Below the pieces are notes generated by a model that was not told the DNA's origin, did not search any database, and was given only the letters and a program-made list of their open reading frames with translations. A DNA stretch of 10,896 nt, taken from contig JAAUQA010000064.1 of the NCBI GenBank assembly GCA_012032855.1, positions 1 to 10,896 on the forward strand, in the 5' to 3' direction. Each line of letters begins with the position of its first letter. Position 1 is the first letter of the stretch. Of this stretch, positions 1 through 7,567 are shown piece by piece. The position numbers and the translations under genes were made by a program. This DNA comes from Candidatus Competibacteraceae bacterium (GTDB lineage Bacteria > Pseudomonadota > Gammaproteobacteria > Competibacterales > Competibacteraceae).

Positions 1-160
1 ACACCGGACAGTCGCCGGGCCCACGCGATATCCTCGACCTACTGGATCATTCATGCCTAGTTGTTAAGGTCATGCCGGTTGAGTACCGCGCGCGCTGAAG
101 GAGATGGAGGCCCAAGCCAAAGCAGCGCCGCCGGAAGTTAGCCTGACTATGGGAGCTTAA
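1..160 (+). CDS. gltB: Glutamate synthase large subunit, C-terminal end (partial, frameshifted)
   Basis: This is the extreme C-terminus of the NADPH-dependent glutamate synthase alpha chain, which makes glutamate from glutamine and 2-oxoglutarate together with GltD. From position 24 one frame reads RDILD, and from 63 it reads VKVMPVEYR, a typical GltB ending. That frame hits TGA at 96-98. The frame starting at 95 continues as LKEMEAQAKAAPPEVSLTMG and stops with TAA at 158-160. One missing base near 87-95 reconciles the two as VEYRRALKEM. The stretch between RDILD and VKV is shorter and less like the family than expected, so further small indels before position 62 are likely. The gene begins outside the window. 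It lies 4 bases upstream of gltD, the normal gltBD order. The damage looks like poor sequence quality rather than decay. Confidence 0.8.
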
Positions 161-164
161 GTGA

Positions 165-1607
165 ATGGGAAAACCCACCGGTTTTTTAGAAATCCCCCGC
201 CAGGAGCGTAGCTACGCCCCGGTCACTGAACGTGTTCGGCACTTCAAGGAATTCGTGATCCCCTTGTCAGAGGCCGAAGTGCGTCGTCAGGGTGCCCGCT
301 GCATGGACTGCGGCATTCCGTATTGTCACCAAGGGTGTCCGATTAACAACATCATCCCGGACTGGAACGATTTGGTGTATCGCGGCAACTGGCGCGAGGC
401 GTTGGACGTTTTGCACTCCACCAATAACTTTCCCGAATTCACCGGTCGAGTTTGTCCTGCGCCCTGTGAGACGGCGTGTACGCTCAACCTTACCGACACC
501 CCGGTGACGATTAAAACAATTGAGTGCGCTATTATCGACAAGGGCTGGGAGATGGGCTGGATTACCCCGCAGATCGCCACCCACCGCACCGGCAAACGGG
601 TTGCGGTGGTCGGCTCCGGTCCTGCCGGCCTGTCTTGCGCTCAGCAATTGGCGCGTGCCGGACACAGCGTCGTGGTTTATGAGAAACATCCACGTATCGG
701 CGGGTTACTCGCTTACGGTATTCCGGATTTCAAACTCGGCAATCAATTGATTGATCGGCGCGTCGCGCAGATGTTGGCGGAAGGTGTGGAGTTCCGACCC
801 AATTGCCACGTCGGGTCCGGTGTGCCAACCGATAAACTATTGGATGAATTCGATGCTTTGGTGTTAGCTAATGGGGCCGAGCACCCACGTGATTTGCAAC
901 TACCGGGAAGAGATTATTTCGGCATCCATTTCGCCATGGATTATTTGATCCAGCAAAATCAGCGCGACGAAGGACGAACAGTCTCCAAGGAAGTTGAGAT
1001 TCTTGCTCGCGACAAAGACGTGGTGGTCATCGGCGGTGGCGATACCGGTTCCGATTGCGTGGGCACAGCAGTCCGCCAAGGAGCCCGCTCGGTGATCCAA
1101 TTGGAGATCATGCCTAAACCCCCTGCGAGAGAGAACAAATTGCTCACTTGGCCCCATTGGCCGATGAAACTGCGCACCTCTACCTCTCATGAAGAAGGTT
1201 GCGAACGGGATTGGGCTGTGGGTACCAAAGCCTTTGAAGGCGAAAACGGCTGGGTTACGGCGGTGCAGGGTATACGCCTGGAATGGCATCAACAGGGGGA
1301 CGGTCAGTGGATTACGCAGGAGGCGGCGGGTAGCGAGTTTTCCATCAAAGCGGAACTGGTGTTGTTAGCTATGGGTTTTACCCACCCGATTCGTGAAGGT
1401 TTACTCAACGATCTGGGCGTGGCGTTAGACACCGACCAAAATGTCCTGGCTAACACCGACAATTATCAAACTTCTCTCAATCGGGTATTCGCTGCAGGCG
1501 ACATACGTCGCGGCCAATCTCTAGTGGTGTGGGCTATTCGCGAGGGACGTCAATGCGCTCGCGCCGTCGATGAATACCTGATGGGGCAATCAGATCTGCC
1601 TTATTAG
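165..1607 (+). CDS. gltD: Glutamate synthase small subunit (NADPH, beta chain)
   Basis: GltD is the iron-sulfur flavoprotein that takes electrons from NADPH and passes them to the GltB subunit for glutamate synthesis in the cytoplasm. The 480-residue length is normal. The N-terminal iron-sulfur region has Cys46, Cys49, Cys54 and Cys58 ([13 protein letters not shown]) followed by Cys97, Cys101 and Cys105 (CPAPCETAC). An FAD-binding dinucleotide fold starts at about residue 146 ([10 protein letters not shown]), and a second, NADPH-binding, fold is at about 286-296 ([12 protein letters not shown]). The C-terminal [19 protein letters not shown] is the family's closing FAD motif. The ATG at 165 is supported by GGGAG at 151-155, nine bases upstream and inside the end of gltB. 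The reading frame is intact, unlike several neighbours. Confidence 0.97.
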   Translation: MGKPTGFLEIPRQERSYAPVTERVRHFKEFVIPLSEAEVRRQGARCMDCGIPYCHQGCPINNIIPDWNDLVYRGNWREALDVLHSTNNFPEFTGRVCPAPCETACTLNLTDTPVTIKTIECAIIDKGWEMGWITPQIATHRTGKRVAVVGSGPAGLSCAQQLARAGHSVVVYEKHPRIGGLLAYGIPDFKLGNQLIDRRVAQMLAEGVEFRPNCHVGSGVPTDKLLDEFDALVLANGAEHPRDLQLPGRDYFGIHFAMDYLIQQNQRDEGRTVSKEVEILARDKDVVVIGGGDTGSDCVGTAVRQGARSVIQLEIMPKPPARENKLLTWPHWPMKLRTSTSHEEGCERDWAVGTKAFEGENGWVTAVQGIRLEWHQQGDGQWITQEAAGSEFSIKAELVLLAMGFTHPIREGLLNDLGVALDTDQNVLANTDNYQTSLNRVFAAGDIRRGQSLVVWAIREGRQCARAVDEYLMGQSDLPY

Positions 1608-1630
1608 GGACGTTGTTATCATGATCAAAA

Positions 1631-1662
1631 GCTGCCGACACGGCGAACGCTGTGTCGGCAGC
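1631..1662. terminator. Strong hairpin between convergent genes, probable bidirectional terminator
   Basis: GCTGCCGACAC at 1631-1641 is perfectly complementary to 1652-1662. The stem extends inward through a G-T wobble and two more pairs to 14 pairs closing a GAAC tetraloop (1645-1648). It begins 23 bases after the gltD stop. On the minus strand the hairpin is followed by TTTT (complement of 1627-1630), which makes it a reasonable intrinsic terminator for the small minus-strand gene ending at 1677. On the plus strand there is no T tract, so termination of gltD would be weaker or depend on the hairpin alone. Confidence 0.75.
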
Positions 1663-1676
1663 GCCGTTAATAAATG

Positions 1677-1886
1677 CTAAATTTCTTCATCGGCATATTC
1701 GTCGACTTCCTCTGCTACCTGCAAGGGGTAGAAGGAGTCTTCCAGTAAGTTACATGCGTATTCAACCATCTCATCGGTAATGACAATTTCTTGGCCGTTT
1801 TCCATAATCAGAGTGGAAATAAAACATTCAGGATTGACTGTATAAGCAGCCATGTGCATGGCTGCTGATTGTTTTGATAATAACAT
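1677..1886 (-). CDS. Small acidic conserved-looking protein, 69 residues, function unknown
   Basis: I do not recognise a function. The protein has a central segment, roughly residues 28-49, reading MENGQEIVITDEMVEYACNL, and a very acidic tail ending in ADEEI. A short 'G-x-E-I-x-I-T-x-x-M-I/V-x-x-A-C' pattern of this kind recalls small proteins annotated as PA1571-like in Pseudomonas, but this is from memory and tentative. Support for a real gene comes from context. The ATG at 1884-1886 is preceded on its own strand by AGGCGAGAAG, a plausible ribosome binding site. The frame stops 15 bases before a strong hairpin with a T tract on this strand. No transmembrane segment or signal peptide is evident. 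It converges on gltD and diverges from lpxA. Confidence 0.6.
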   Translation of the reverse strand: MLLSKQSAAMHMAAYTVNPECFISTLIMENGQEIVITDEMVEYACNLLEDSFYPLQVAEEVDEYADEEI

Positions 1887-1930
1887 GACACTTCTCGCCT
1901 TTAAGGTTATTCTAATAAATCAAATAGTTA

Positions 1931-1936
1931 TATAAT
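1931..1936 (+). promoter_or_regulatory. Candidate -10 element for the lpxA operon
   Basis: TATAAT at 1931-1936 is an exact match to the sigma-70 -10 consensus, in the AT-rich space between the divergent small gene and lpxA. No good -35 hexamer is visible 16-18 bases upstream (TATTCT or TTATTC at best). It would give a 5' leader of about 145 bases before the lpxA ATG. The assignment rests on the -10 match and the divergent arrangement only. Confidence 0.3.
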
Positions 1937-2088
1937 AATGGGCCATCAAATAAGCAACGGTCGATAATAGATTGAGCTCGGTTTCTTGATAGGTTACCGT
2001 TAGTATAGCGCTGCTCAAAGCCTGTGACCGCATGTGCTGCCGCCTTTATGCAACCAAACGGCAGGGAAAGCCGCCTAGACAGGACCTT

Positions 2089-2862
2089 ATGATTCATCCA
2101 ACCGCCATTATTCATCCCGATACCCGGCTGGGAAACCGGGTTAGTCTCGGTGCTTATGCCGTCATTGATGCCGGAGTGACTATCGGGGACGATTGCCATA
2201 TCGGACACCATGCCGTCATCGAAGGCCCGACTGAACTGGGCCGTAATAACCACATTTCCCCTCACGCTTGCATCGGAACCCCAGCACAAGAACTCAGCCC
2301 AGGCGAACAGTCCACCCGCCTCGTGATCGGCGACAACAACGTCATTCGTGAATTCGTCGCTATCCATCGGGGCAGCACCAAAGATGAGGGCATTACCCGA
2401 ATCGGCCACCACAATTTCTTGATGACTTACACCCACGTCGGTCACGACTGCACCATCGGCGACCATGTGGTAACGGCCAATGCTGTCGCGTTGGGTGGCC
2501 ACGTTAGCGTGGGCAATTACGTTAACATCGGCGGCTCATGTGCCGTCCATCAATTTACTCGCATCGGTGCCTATGCCATGATTGGGGGAGGCAGCATGGT
2601 CACCTTGGATATCCTGCCGTTCATGATGGCGGTTGGTGACCGGGTTAAGCTCTATGGGCTCAATCGGGTTGGTTTGAAGCGTCACGGCTTTAATGCCACT
2701 ACAATACAACAGTTAAAACGCGCGTATAAGTTATTGTTTCGTTGCAATCTACGTTTAGATGAAGCGGTCACCGCGATTCATGAATCCGGCCTGGATGAGT
2801 CCTCGGCGGTTGCTCAGTTGATCGCATTTATTGCCGAGTCCAAGCGGGGGATTGCCCGTTGA
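2089..2862 (+). CDS. lpxA: UDP-GlcNAc / UDP-GlcNAc3N acyltransferase LpxA
   Basis: LpxA catalyses the first step of lipid A synthesis, moving an (R)-3-hydroxyacyl chain from acyl carrier protein to the 3-position of the UDP-sugar. The N-terminal two thirds is a left-handed beta helix of hexapeptide repeats (IGDDCHIGHHAVI, VSVGNYVNIGG). The helical C-terminal domain includes GLKRHGF and AYKLLFR. His119 in THVGHDCTIG matches catalytic His125 of E. coli. His138 and His154 match His144 and His160. Gly167 matches E. coli Gly173, a residue associated with acceptance of long (C14) chains. I chose the ATG at 2089 (AGGA at 2081-2084), giving 257 residues and the family N-terminus MIHPTAIIHP. An upstream in-frame start at 2032 would add 19 non-homologous residues. 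The stop overlaps gnnA. The adjacent gnnA and gnnB suggest that the real acceptor is the 3-amino sugar nucleotide. Confidence 0.95.
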   Translation: MIHPTAIIHPDTRLGNRVSLGAYAVIDAGVTIGDDCHIGHHAVIEGPTELGRNNHISPHACIGTPAQELSPGEQSTRLVIGDNNVIREFVAIHRGSTKDEGITRIGHHNFLMTYTHVGHDCTIGDHVVTANAVALGGHVSVGNYVNIGGSCAVHQFTRIGAYAMIGGGSMVTLDILPFMMAVGDRVKLYGLNRVGLKRHGFNATTIQQLKRAYKLLFRCNLRLDEAVTAIHESGLDESSAVAQLIAFIAESKRGIAR

Positions 2863-3836
2863 CTGTGCTCACATCACAACAACAGGTCCGCACCGCTGTG
2901 GTTGGTGTGGGGTATTTGGGCACGTTTCATGCGGAGAAATACGCAGCATTACCAAGTTCTAAACTGTGTGCCGTGGTGGATACAAACCTGGACCAAGCCG
3001 TTGCCGTAGGGCAGCGCTTGGGTGTGGAAGCACTAACCGATTATCGAGCATTATTGGGTCGGGTAGATGCTATTAGTGTCGTGGTGCCTACCCAAAACCA
3101 CTTTGAAGTCGCCGAATTTTTCCTGGAGCATGGGGTGCATGTGCTCGTTGATAAACCCATGACCACCACCGTGGCTCAAGCGGAACGGCTGATACAAGCG
3201 GCTAAGCGGAACGGCTGTTTGTTACAAGTCGGTCATCTGGAGCGTTTCAATCCCGCCTTCACAGCAACCCGACCGTTATTGCATCAACCGCTGTTTATCG
3301 AGTCGCATCGCTTAGCACCATTTAAGCCACGCGGTATCGATGTCAATGTAGTGCTTGACTTGATGATTCACGATATTGATCTAGTGCTGAGCATAGTCGG
3401 TGCACCGCTACGCCAACTCAGCGCGATCGGGGTGCCGGTGTTGACCACCGGTGCTGATATTGCCAACGCGCGCCTTGAATTCAGCAATGGCTGCGTAGCT
3501 AATCTTACCGCCAGCCGGGTCAGCAATAAAAGCGAGCGCAAGTTGCGGATTTTCCAACCGAATGCCTATTTCAGCCTCGATTTACAGGAAAAAAACATGA
3601 CGGTGCATCGTAAGCAAGGCGATGGGGACGATTTACGGATCATAGTGGAAACACAGCATTACCCGCAAGCCGATGCGCTGTATTTGCAATTGCAGGCATT
3701 CCTGCAAGCCGTTCAACAAGGTGCTGTGCCTGAAGTCACCGGGGAAGACGGTAAGCTGGCATTAGCCACGGCGATGCAAATCACCACCGATATTAAGCAA
3801 CATGCCAACGCGGTAGCGATTAAGGGAGCATCATGA
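2859..3836 (+). CDS. gnnA: UDP-GlcNAc 3-dehydrogenase GnnA (Gfo/Idh/MocA family)
   Basis: In Acidithiobacillus ferrooxidans and Leptospira, GnnA oxidises the 3-hydroxyl of UDP-GlcNAc to a ketone using NAD, for amination by GnnB. Here an N-terminal Rossmann fold has VGVGYLG at residues 15-21 and a following Asp41 that would hold the NAD ribose. DKP at 98-100 is the Gfo/Idh EKP-type motif, with Lys99. HLERFNP at about 126-132 and DLMIHDID at 167-174, with His171, are the usual substrate-side elements. The start is probably TTG at 2859, overlapping the lpxA stop by four bases and placed eight bases after GGGGG at 2846-2850. GTG at 2865 is the alternative. The ATGA overlap with gnnB at 3833-3836 indicates translational coupling. 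Family membership is clear. The GnnA name rests on the lpxA/gnnB context. Confidence 0.85.
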   Translation: MTVLTSQQQVRTAVVGVGYLGTFHAEKYAALPSSKLCAVVDTNLDQAVAVGQRLGVEALTDYRALLGRVDAISVVVPTQNHFEVAEFFLEHGVHVLVDKPMTTTVAQAERLIQAAKRNGCLLQVGHLERFNPAFTATRPLLHQPLFIESHRLAPFKPRGIDVNVVLDLMIHDIDLVLSIVGAPLRQLSAIGVPVLTTGADIANARLEFSNGCVANLTASRVSNKSERKLRIFQPNAYFSLDLQEKNMTVHRKQGDGDDLRIIVETQHYPQADALYLQLQAFLQAVQQGAVPEVTGEDGKLALATAMQITTDIKQHANAVAIKGAS

Positions 3837-4946
3837 GCAACGTGATACCGATGGTGGACTTGACGGCACAGTACGCCGGTCTAAAAGAGGAGTTAGATCA
3901 AGCTATCGCCGCCGTACTGTACTAGCGGTCGGTTTATCCTTGGTTCTCAAGTGCAGGCTTTCGAACAAGAAGTTGCCGACTATCTCGGTGTCAAGCACGC
4001 GATTGCCGTCGCTTCCGGAACCGATGCCCTACATCTCGCGTTGGTCGCAGCCGGCGTGGGTCCCGGCGATGAGGTGATCACCACTCCGTTCACTTTCATC
4101 GCTACCGCAGAAGCGATTCGTTACGTGGGTGCGCGACCGGTATTTGTCGATATTGATCCGCGCACGTTCAATATTAATCCGACGGGTATCGAAGCGGTGA
4201 TCACTTCAGCCACTAAAGCGCTACTGCCGGTGCATTTATTTGGTCAACCAGCGGAACTGGAGACACTGACAGCCCTGTGTGAGCGACATCAATTAATGAT
4301 AATTGAAGACTGTGCGCAGTCTTTTGGTGCCGAGCGGCAGGGCCGGAAAACCGGTGGGTGGGGTGACTTCGGTTGCTTCAGTTTTTTCCCGAGTAAAAAT
4401 CTTGGGGCCTTTGGCGATGGCGGATTAATCACCACTCATTCGCCGCAATGGGCGGAACGACTTAGAGCATTGCGTAATCACGGCAGTCGCCAATACGCAC
4501 ATCATGATGAAATCGGTTTCAACAGTCGCCTGGATGAATTGCAGGCAGCTATTCTGCGGGTCAAATTAAAATCTATTGAAAACTTCAATGCCGGTCGCCG
4601 CCGTGTGGCCGAATCGTATAAACACCTGTTGCAGGATCTGCCCCTTATTCTCCCGTATGAGACTTCGGCGGGCGGCCATGTATATCACCAGTACACCGTA
4701 TTGTTCGGACCACAACGCGATGCGGTACAGAAAGCCCTGCAGCAGGCCGACATTGCCTCGGCTATTTACTATCCGTTGCCTTTACATCGACAAAACGTAT
4801 TTGCCGAGGACTATGTACAAGTCTCCTTGCCGGTCGCCGAGTCAGTTGCCAAGCAATGTCTTTCGTTGCCGATTTATCCAGAAATCAGTGATGCGGATAT
4901 TGCTAGGGTGGCTGATGTACTTAGAACAACTTTGTCTGGCGTTTAG
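3833..4946 (+). CDS. gnnB: UDP-3-keto-GlcNAc aminotransferase GnnB (DegT/DnrJ/EryC1 family), one frameshift
   Basis: GnnB is a PLP-dependent transaminase that converts the 3-keto sugar from GnnA to UDP-GlcNAc3N, the substrate of a selective LpxA. Translation from ATG 3833 (AAGGGAG at 3822-3828) gives MSNVIPMVDLTAQYAGLKEE and runs to TAG at 3923-3925. The expected continuation SGRFILGSQVQAFEQEVADY is in the next frame, so one extra base lies within about 3915-3925. Removing it gives 370 residues, normal for the family. Motifs are ASGTDALHLAL (cofactor phosphate), EDCAQSFGA (Asp to the pyridine nitrogen) and FFPSKNLGAFGDGG, in which the Lys codon at 4395-4397 (about residue 188) is the Schiff-base lysine. 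HGSRQYAHHDEIGFNSRLDE is also typical. The break looks like sequence error. The exact substrate is inferred from context. Confidence 0.85.
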
Positions 4947-5590
4947 ACCGGCGCGGCACGCATCCAAGCCTGCCGGTTCCAGGTGTCGTCGATAGCGTTC
5001 TCAACCGTCGGGATGAGACCGCATTTACCGGCGAAATAACGGTGAAACGCTAGACAGGGTGTCAGTTCTGGATGAAAGACGGTGACTAATACCCGTTCGT
5101 CTTCCGCCGCTGCGACATAGTCTTTGATTCTGAGCAGCTCACTGACACCAGCACCGACACGGGTGATCTTGGGCGCGCGGATAAATGTCAATGGGGAGTG
5201 GATCAGGAGCGACTTGCGGTATATCGGCCTGGTACTGAAAGCTGTCCAATTGGCTACCGAACGCATTACGCTGCACCGCGATGTCGATCAAGCCGAGATA
5301 AGAGTCATCCCCGATATTCTCCTGCGCCAGCAAAATAGCGCCGGCACAGGTACCCCATAACTTTAATCCTCGCTCGTGCTCCCGAATGATCGCGTCTTTC
5401 AGGCCGAAAATCTTTAACAAGCGGGCTAACAGGTACTCTCACCTCCAGGGATGATGAGACCGGCAAGATCATTGAAATCAGCAGCCCGCTTAACTGCTTT
5501 GCCGACAACACCGATACGGCGTAAATGATCTAGGTGCTCTTGTACACCGCCTTGCAGATCCAGAACCCCTATGCTTGTCGGCTGCGTCAT
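4943..5590 (-). CDS. pdxT: Pyridoxal 5'-phosphate synthase glutaminase subunit PdxT, two frameshifts
   Basis: PdxT hydrolyses glutamine and channels ammonia to PdxS for PLP synthesis. The start ATG (5588-5590) gives MTQPTSIGVLDLQGGVQEHL and LAGLIIPGGEST, then TAG at 5426-5428. One missing T there restores CLARLLKIFGL. The middle frame carries KLWGTCAGAILLA with nucleophile Cys82 (corrected numbering) and VQRNAFGSQLDSF. Near 5189-5192 one extra base must be skipped to reach LTFIRAPKI, then VTVFHPELTPCLAFHRYF with the His and Glu of the triad. Corrected length is about 215 residues against roughly 190-200 usual. The extra residues are a C-terminal tail after HRYFAGK, so a third indel near 5030, where another frame has a stop, is possible. 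It lies seven bases after pdxS. All catalytic elements are present, so a functional gene with sequence errors is likely. Confidence 0.88.
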
Positions 5591-5597
5591 GCTTTGT

Positions 5598-6478
5598 TCA
5601 CCACCCCCGGCCAGAGAATAATTCGGCTTTGGGAATTTGGCCGATTTCCAAGCTGGGCATCGGTTCGCCCAAATTCATCGACGCTTCCAGCAGTTTATCT
5701 TTATCCTTGAAAAAAGCAGTCGCCATGACGATAGCGCGGGCACGCTCGACCGGATCGGTTGATTTGAAGATACCCGAACCGACGAACACCCCATCACACC
5801 CTAATTGCATCATCAACGCCGCATCGGCGGGAGTGGCTATGCCACCGGCAGCGAAATTGACTACTGGCAAACGCCCGAGGCGTTTGACTTCTGAAGCCAG
5901 CTCATAGGGAATGCCATGATTTTTCGCGAAACTGATGACTTCTTCTTGAGGCAAACCAACCAATTGCCGGATCTCGCGGTTCATGGTGCGCATGTGCCGA
6001 ACAGCCTCGACCACATTTCCGGTACCGGCCTCTCCTTTAGTGCGGATCATCGCAGCGCCTTCCGCAACCCGCCGTAACGCCTCACCTAGATTACGTGCTC
6101 CACAGACAAACGGCACGCTGAACAGCGTTTTGTCGATGTGACACTCTTCGTCCGCCGGAGTAAGCACTTCGCTTTCGTCGATATAGTCAATCGCCAGGGC
6201 CTCAAGAATTTGCGCTTCGACGAAATGGCCGATGCGCGCTTTGGCCATGACCGGAATGGTGACGGATTCTTTGATGCGCTTGACTAAAGCGGGATCCGCC
6301 ATGCGCGCGACGCCGCCTTGTTTACGAATATCGGCGGAACGCGTTCCAACGCCATGACCGCAACAGCACCGGCTTCCTGGGCAATAACGGCTTGTTCCGG
6401 ATTAACTACATCCATAATCACGCCGCCCTTAAGCATCTGGGCCAATTGCGCATTGAGTTGATAGCGATTCTCTGTCAT
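5598..6478 (-). CDS. pdxS: Pyridoxal 5'-phosphate synthase lyase subunit PdxS, one frameshift
   Basis: PdxS condenses ribose 5-phosphate, glyceraldehyde 3-phosphate and PdxT-derived ammonia into PLP as a (beta/alpha)8 barrel. The first part, from ATG 6476-6478, reads [20 protein letters not shown] to ALERVPP. The rest, in another frame, starts with [13 protein letters not shown]. Adding one base near 6333-6336 restores [20 protein letters not shown] and gives 293 residues, the normal size. Visible catalytic residues are Asp23 (GGVIMDV), Lys80 ([11 protein letters not shown], the Schiff base with ribose 5-phosphate) and Lys148 ([10 protein letters not shown]). The ending GRGW is characteristic. 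GAGAAG lies just before the start. It leads the pdxST pair and lies 82 bases downstream of the HAD gene on the same strand. The intact conservation on both sides argues against a pseudogene. Confidence 0.93.
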
Positions 6479-6560
6479 TTAGCTTCTCACTTGGAAAAAT
6501 GCGTATAGCAAACTAGGGTAAATCTGTTTTTGGTCGTTAAACCCAACATACTCCCACTAT

Positions 6561-7316
6561 TCAGACCATCAGAAAAGACTCAGAATTCCATACTGTGATT
6601 CGTGGGTGTTGCTGTGCCCGCTGTCTTTCCTCGGCGGTGTTGTAACCCCAATTGGCTAGGTACAACTGTACCGTTGCCAGCCGGTTCCGCTCAACAACCC
6701 GCAACAGCGTCGCTAACCGATCTTCCACAAAATGGAAACACGAGTCACTGAAGGCCGGGTTGAGCAGCCAGTGTTCTAACGTCGCTTCCTTAGATCGGTC
6801 GCGTTCTAAGCCGAAAATACGCTCAGCGGGCACATCAATCCCGGCTTGTGCCAGCAATAACTGCACGAACCGCTCTTGTTTGGTGGTTAGAATGTACCAT
6901 TCCGACTCAGGCGGAAGATTAATCAAGGGTTCAAGCACCTTGGGGTAGAATCGTTGCCGGGCTAACCATCCCGGTAAGTCTCGGGCGATCCACTCATCCC
7001 GAGCAGCACCGAATAACTGCGCAAGATAAGCTGCCGGCTGATCGGTTTCTTTGAGCAACTGTTCGCTGAGCTCGGAAAATCGCTCAGTGATCACTGCGTC
7101 GGAATGGCCTAATTCGATCAAACGCAACAGTAACACCGTTTGATAACCAGTTTCGATCAGCGGTCTAAGCGCTAAGAACCGACTCAAACAGTGCGGTGGA
7201 GGCTCCAAACCCTGCCAATCCGACCAGATCCGTGTCCCTGCACGCCATGCGGTAACCGCACTCTCAGCAGCGCTGTCGCACAAAACCCCATCAAAATCCA
7301 ATGCAAAAACATGCAC
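6561..7316 (-). CDS. HAD-superfamily hydrolase, substrate unknown
   Basis: This 251-residue cytoplasmic protein has the complete haloacid dehalogenase catalytic set. Motif I is DFDGVLCDS with Asp7 and Asp9, motif II is ILTTKQ with Thr144/Thr145, the conserved Lys176 is in RSKEATL, and motif IV is FVEDRLATL with Glu198 and Asp199. An alpha-helical cap of roughly 100 residues lies between motifs I and II, as in phosphoglycolate-phosphatase-like members. ANWGYNT at 221-227 looks like a conserved subfamily feature. The start is GTG at 7316, because a stop lies immediately upstream in frame. A phosphatase role is likely, but I cannot assign the substrate. It is upstream of pdxST on the same strand and divergent from glgC, so a link to either PLP or glucose-phosphate metabolism is possible but unproven. 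Confidence 0.85.
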   Translation of the reverse strand: MHVFALDFDGVLCDSAAESAVTAWRAGTRIWSDWQGLEPPPHCLSRFLALRPLIETGYQTVLLLRLIELGHSDAVITERFSELSEQLLKETDQPAAYLAQLFGAARDEWIARDLPGWLARQRFYPKVLEPLINLPPESEWYILTTKQERFVQLLLAQAGIDVPAERIFGLERDRSKEATLEHWLLNPAFSDSCFHFVEDRLATLLRVVERNRLATVQLYLANWGYNTAEERQRAQQHPRITVWNSESFLMV

Positions 7317-7418
7317 CTACTGTACCTGCTAACGGCATCAAAACCTAAATTTCGGTGTAATACGATAACTAGCGTTCGAAGTGCACCCGCCAATCGGAGT
7401 ATAATGGCGACCAAATCA

Positions 7419-7446
7419 TTGTCGCGATGCTTTGCTACGACATAAT
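7419..7446 (+). promoter_or_regulatory. Candidate sigma-70 promoter for the glgC operon
   Basis: The 251-base gap between the divergent HAD gene and glgC (7317-7567) holds TTGTCG at 7419-7424 and CATAAT at 7441-7446, separated by 16 bases. These match the -35 and -10 consensus at four and five of six positions. A second -10-like TATAAT at 7400-7405 lacks a convincing -35. I see no gene, clear operator or terminator in the rest of the gap. The glgC ribosome binding site is GAGAGG at 7554-7559. Confidence 0.35.
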
Positions 7447-7567
7447 AAATAAATCGACAACCCTTTAATATCAGTTTTCAAAATCACCTTGACGGTAACT
7501 TGCTGTACCGATCAAGCGGTTAATTGCAGAGGGTGCGTGCCTTGCAACTTCCTAGAGAGGTTTTCCT

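Noticed and set aside
267..689. 140-residue minus-strand open frame inside gltD
   Set aside because: Antisense to the conserved iron-sulfur and FAD regions of gltD, with no start signal or family resemblance.
2032..2088. Upstream in-frame extension of lpxA by 19 residues
   Set aside because: The extension (MCCRLYATKRQ...) does not resemble any LpxA N-terminus. The ATG at 2089 has a ribosome binding site and gives the normal length.
1912..2502. 196-residue open frame on the minus strand
   Set aside because: It lies antisense to lpxA, has no recognisable domain and reads as a shadow of the real gene.
3915..3930. Programmed frameshift in gnnB
   Set aside because: No slippery heptamer or downstream stem is visible, and similar breaks occur in unrelated genes nearby, so sequence error is the simpler explanation.
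5139..5511. Several overlapping short minus-strand open frames as separate small genes
   Set aside because: Those that resemble proteins are consecutive pieces of one PdxT. The remaining one (5305-5511) is an off-frame shadow.
6284..6478. Separate 64-residue protein upstream of pdxS
   Set aside because: It is the PdxS N-terminus, including Asp23 of GGVIMDV, separated only by a one-base deletion.
7400..7405. TATAAT as the main glgC promoter
   Set aside because: No acceptable -35 hexamer is present at 16-18 bases. The pair at 7419-7446 fits better, though still weakly.
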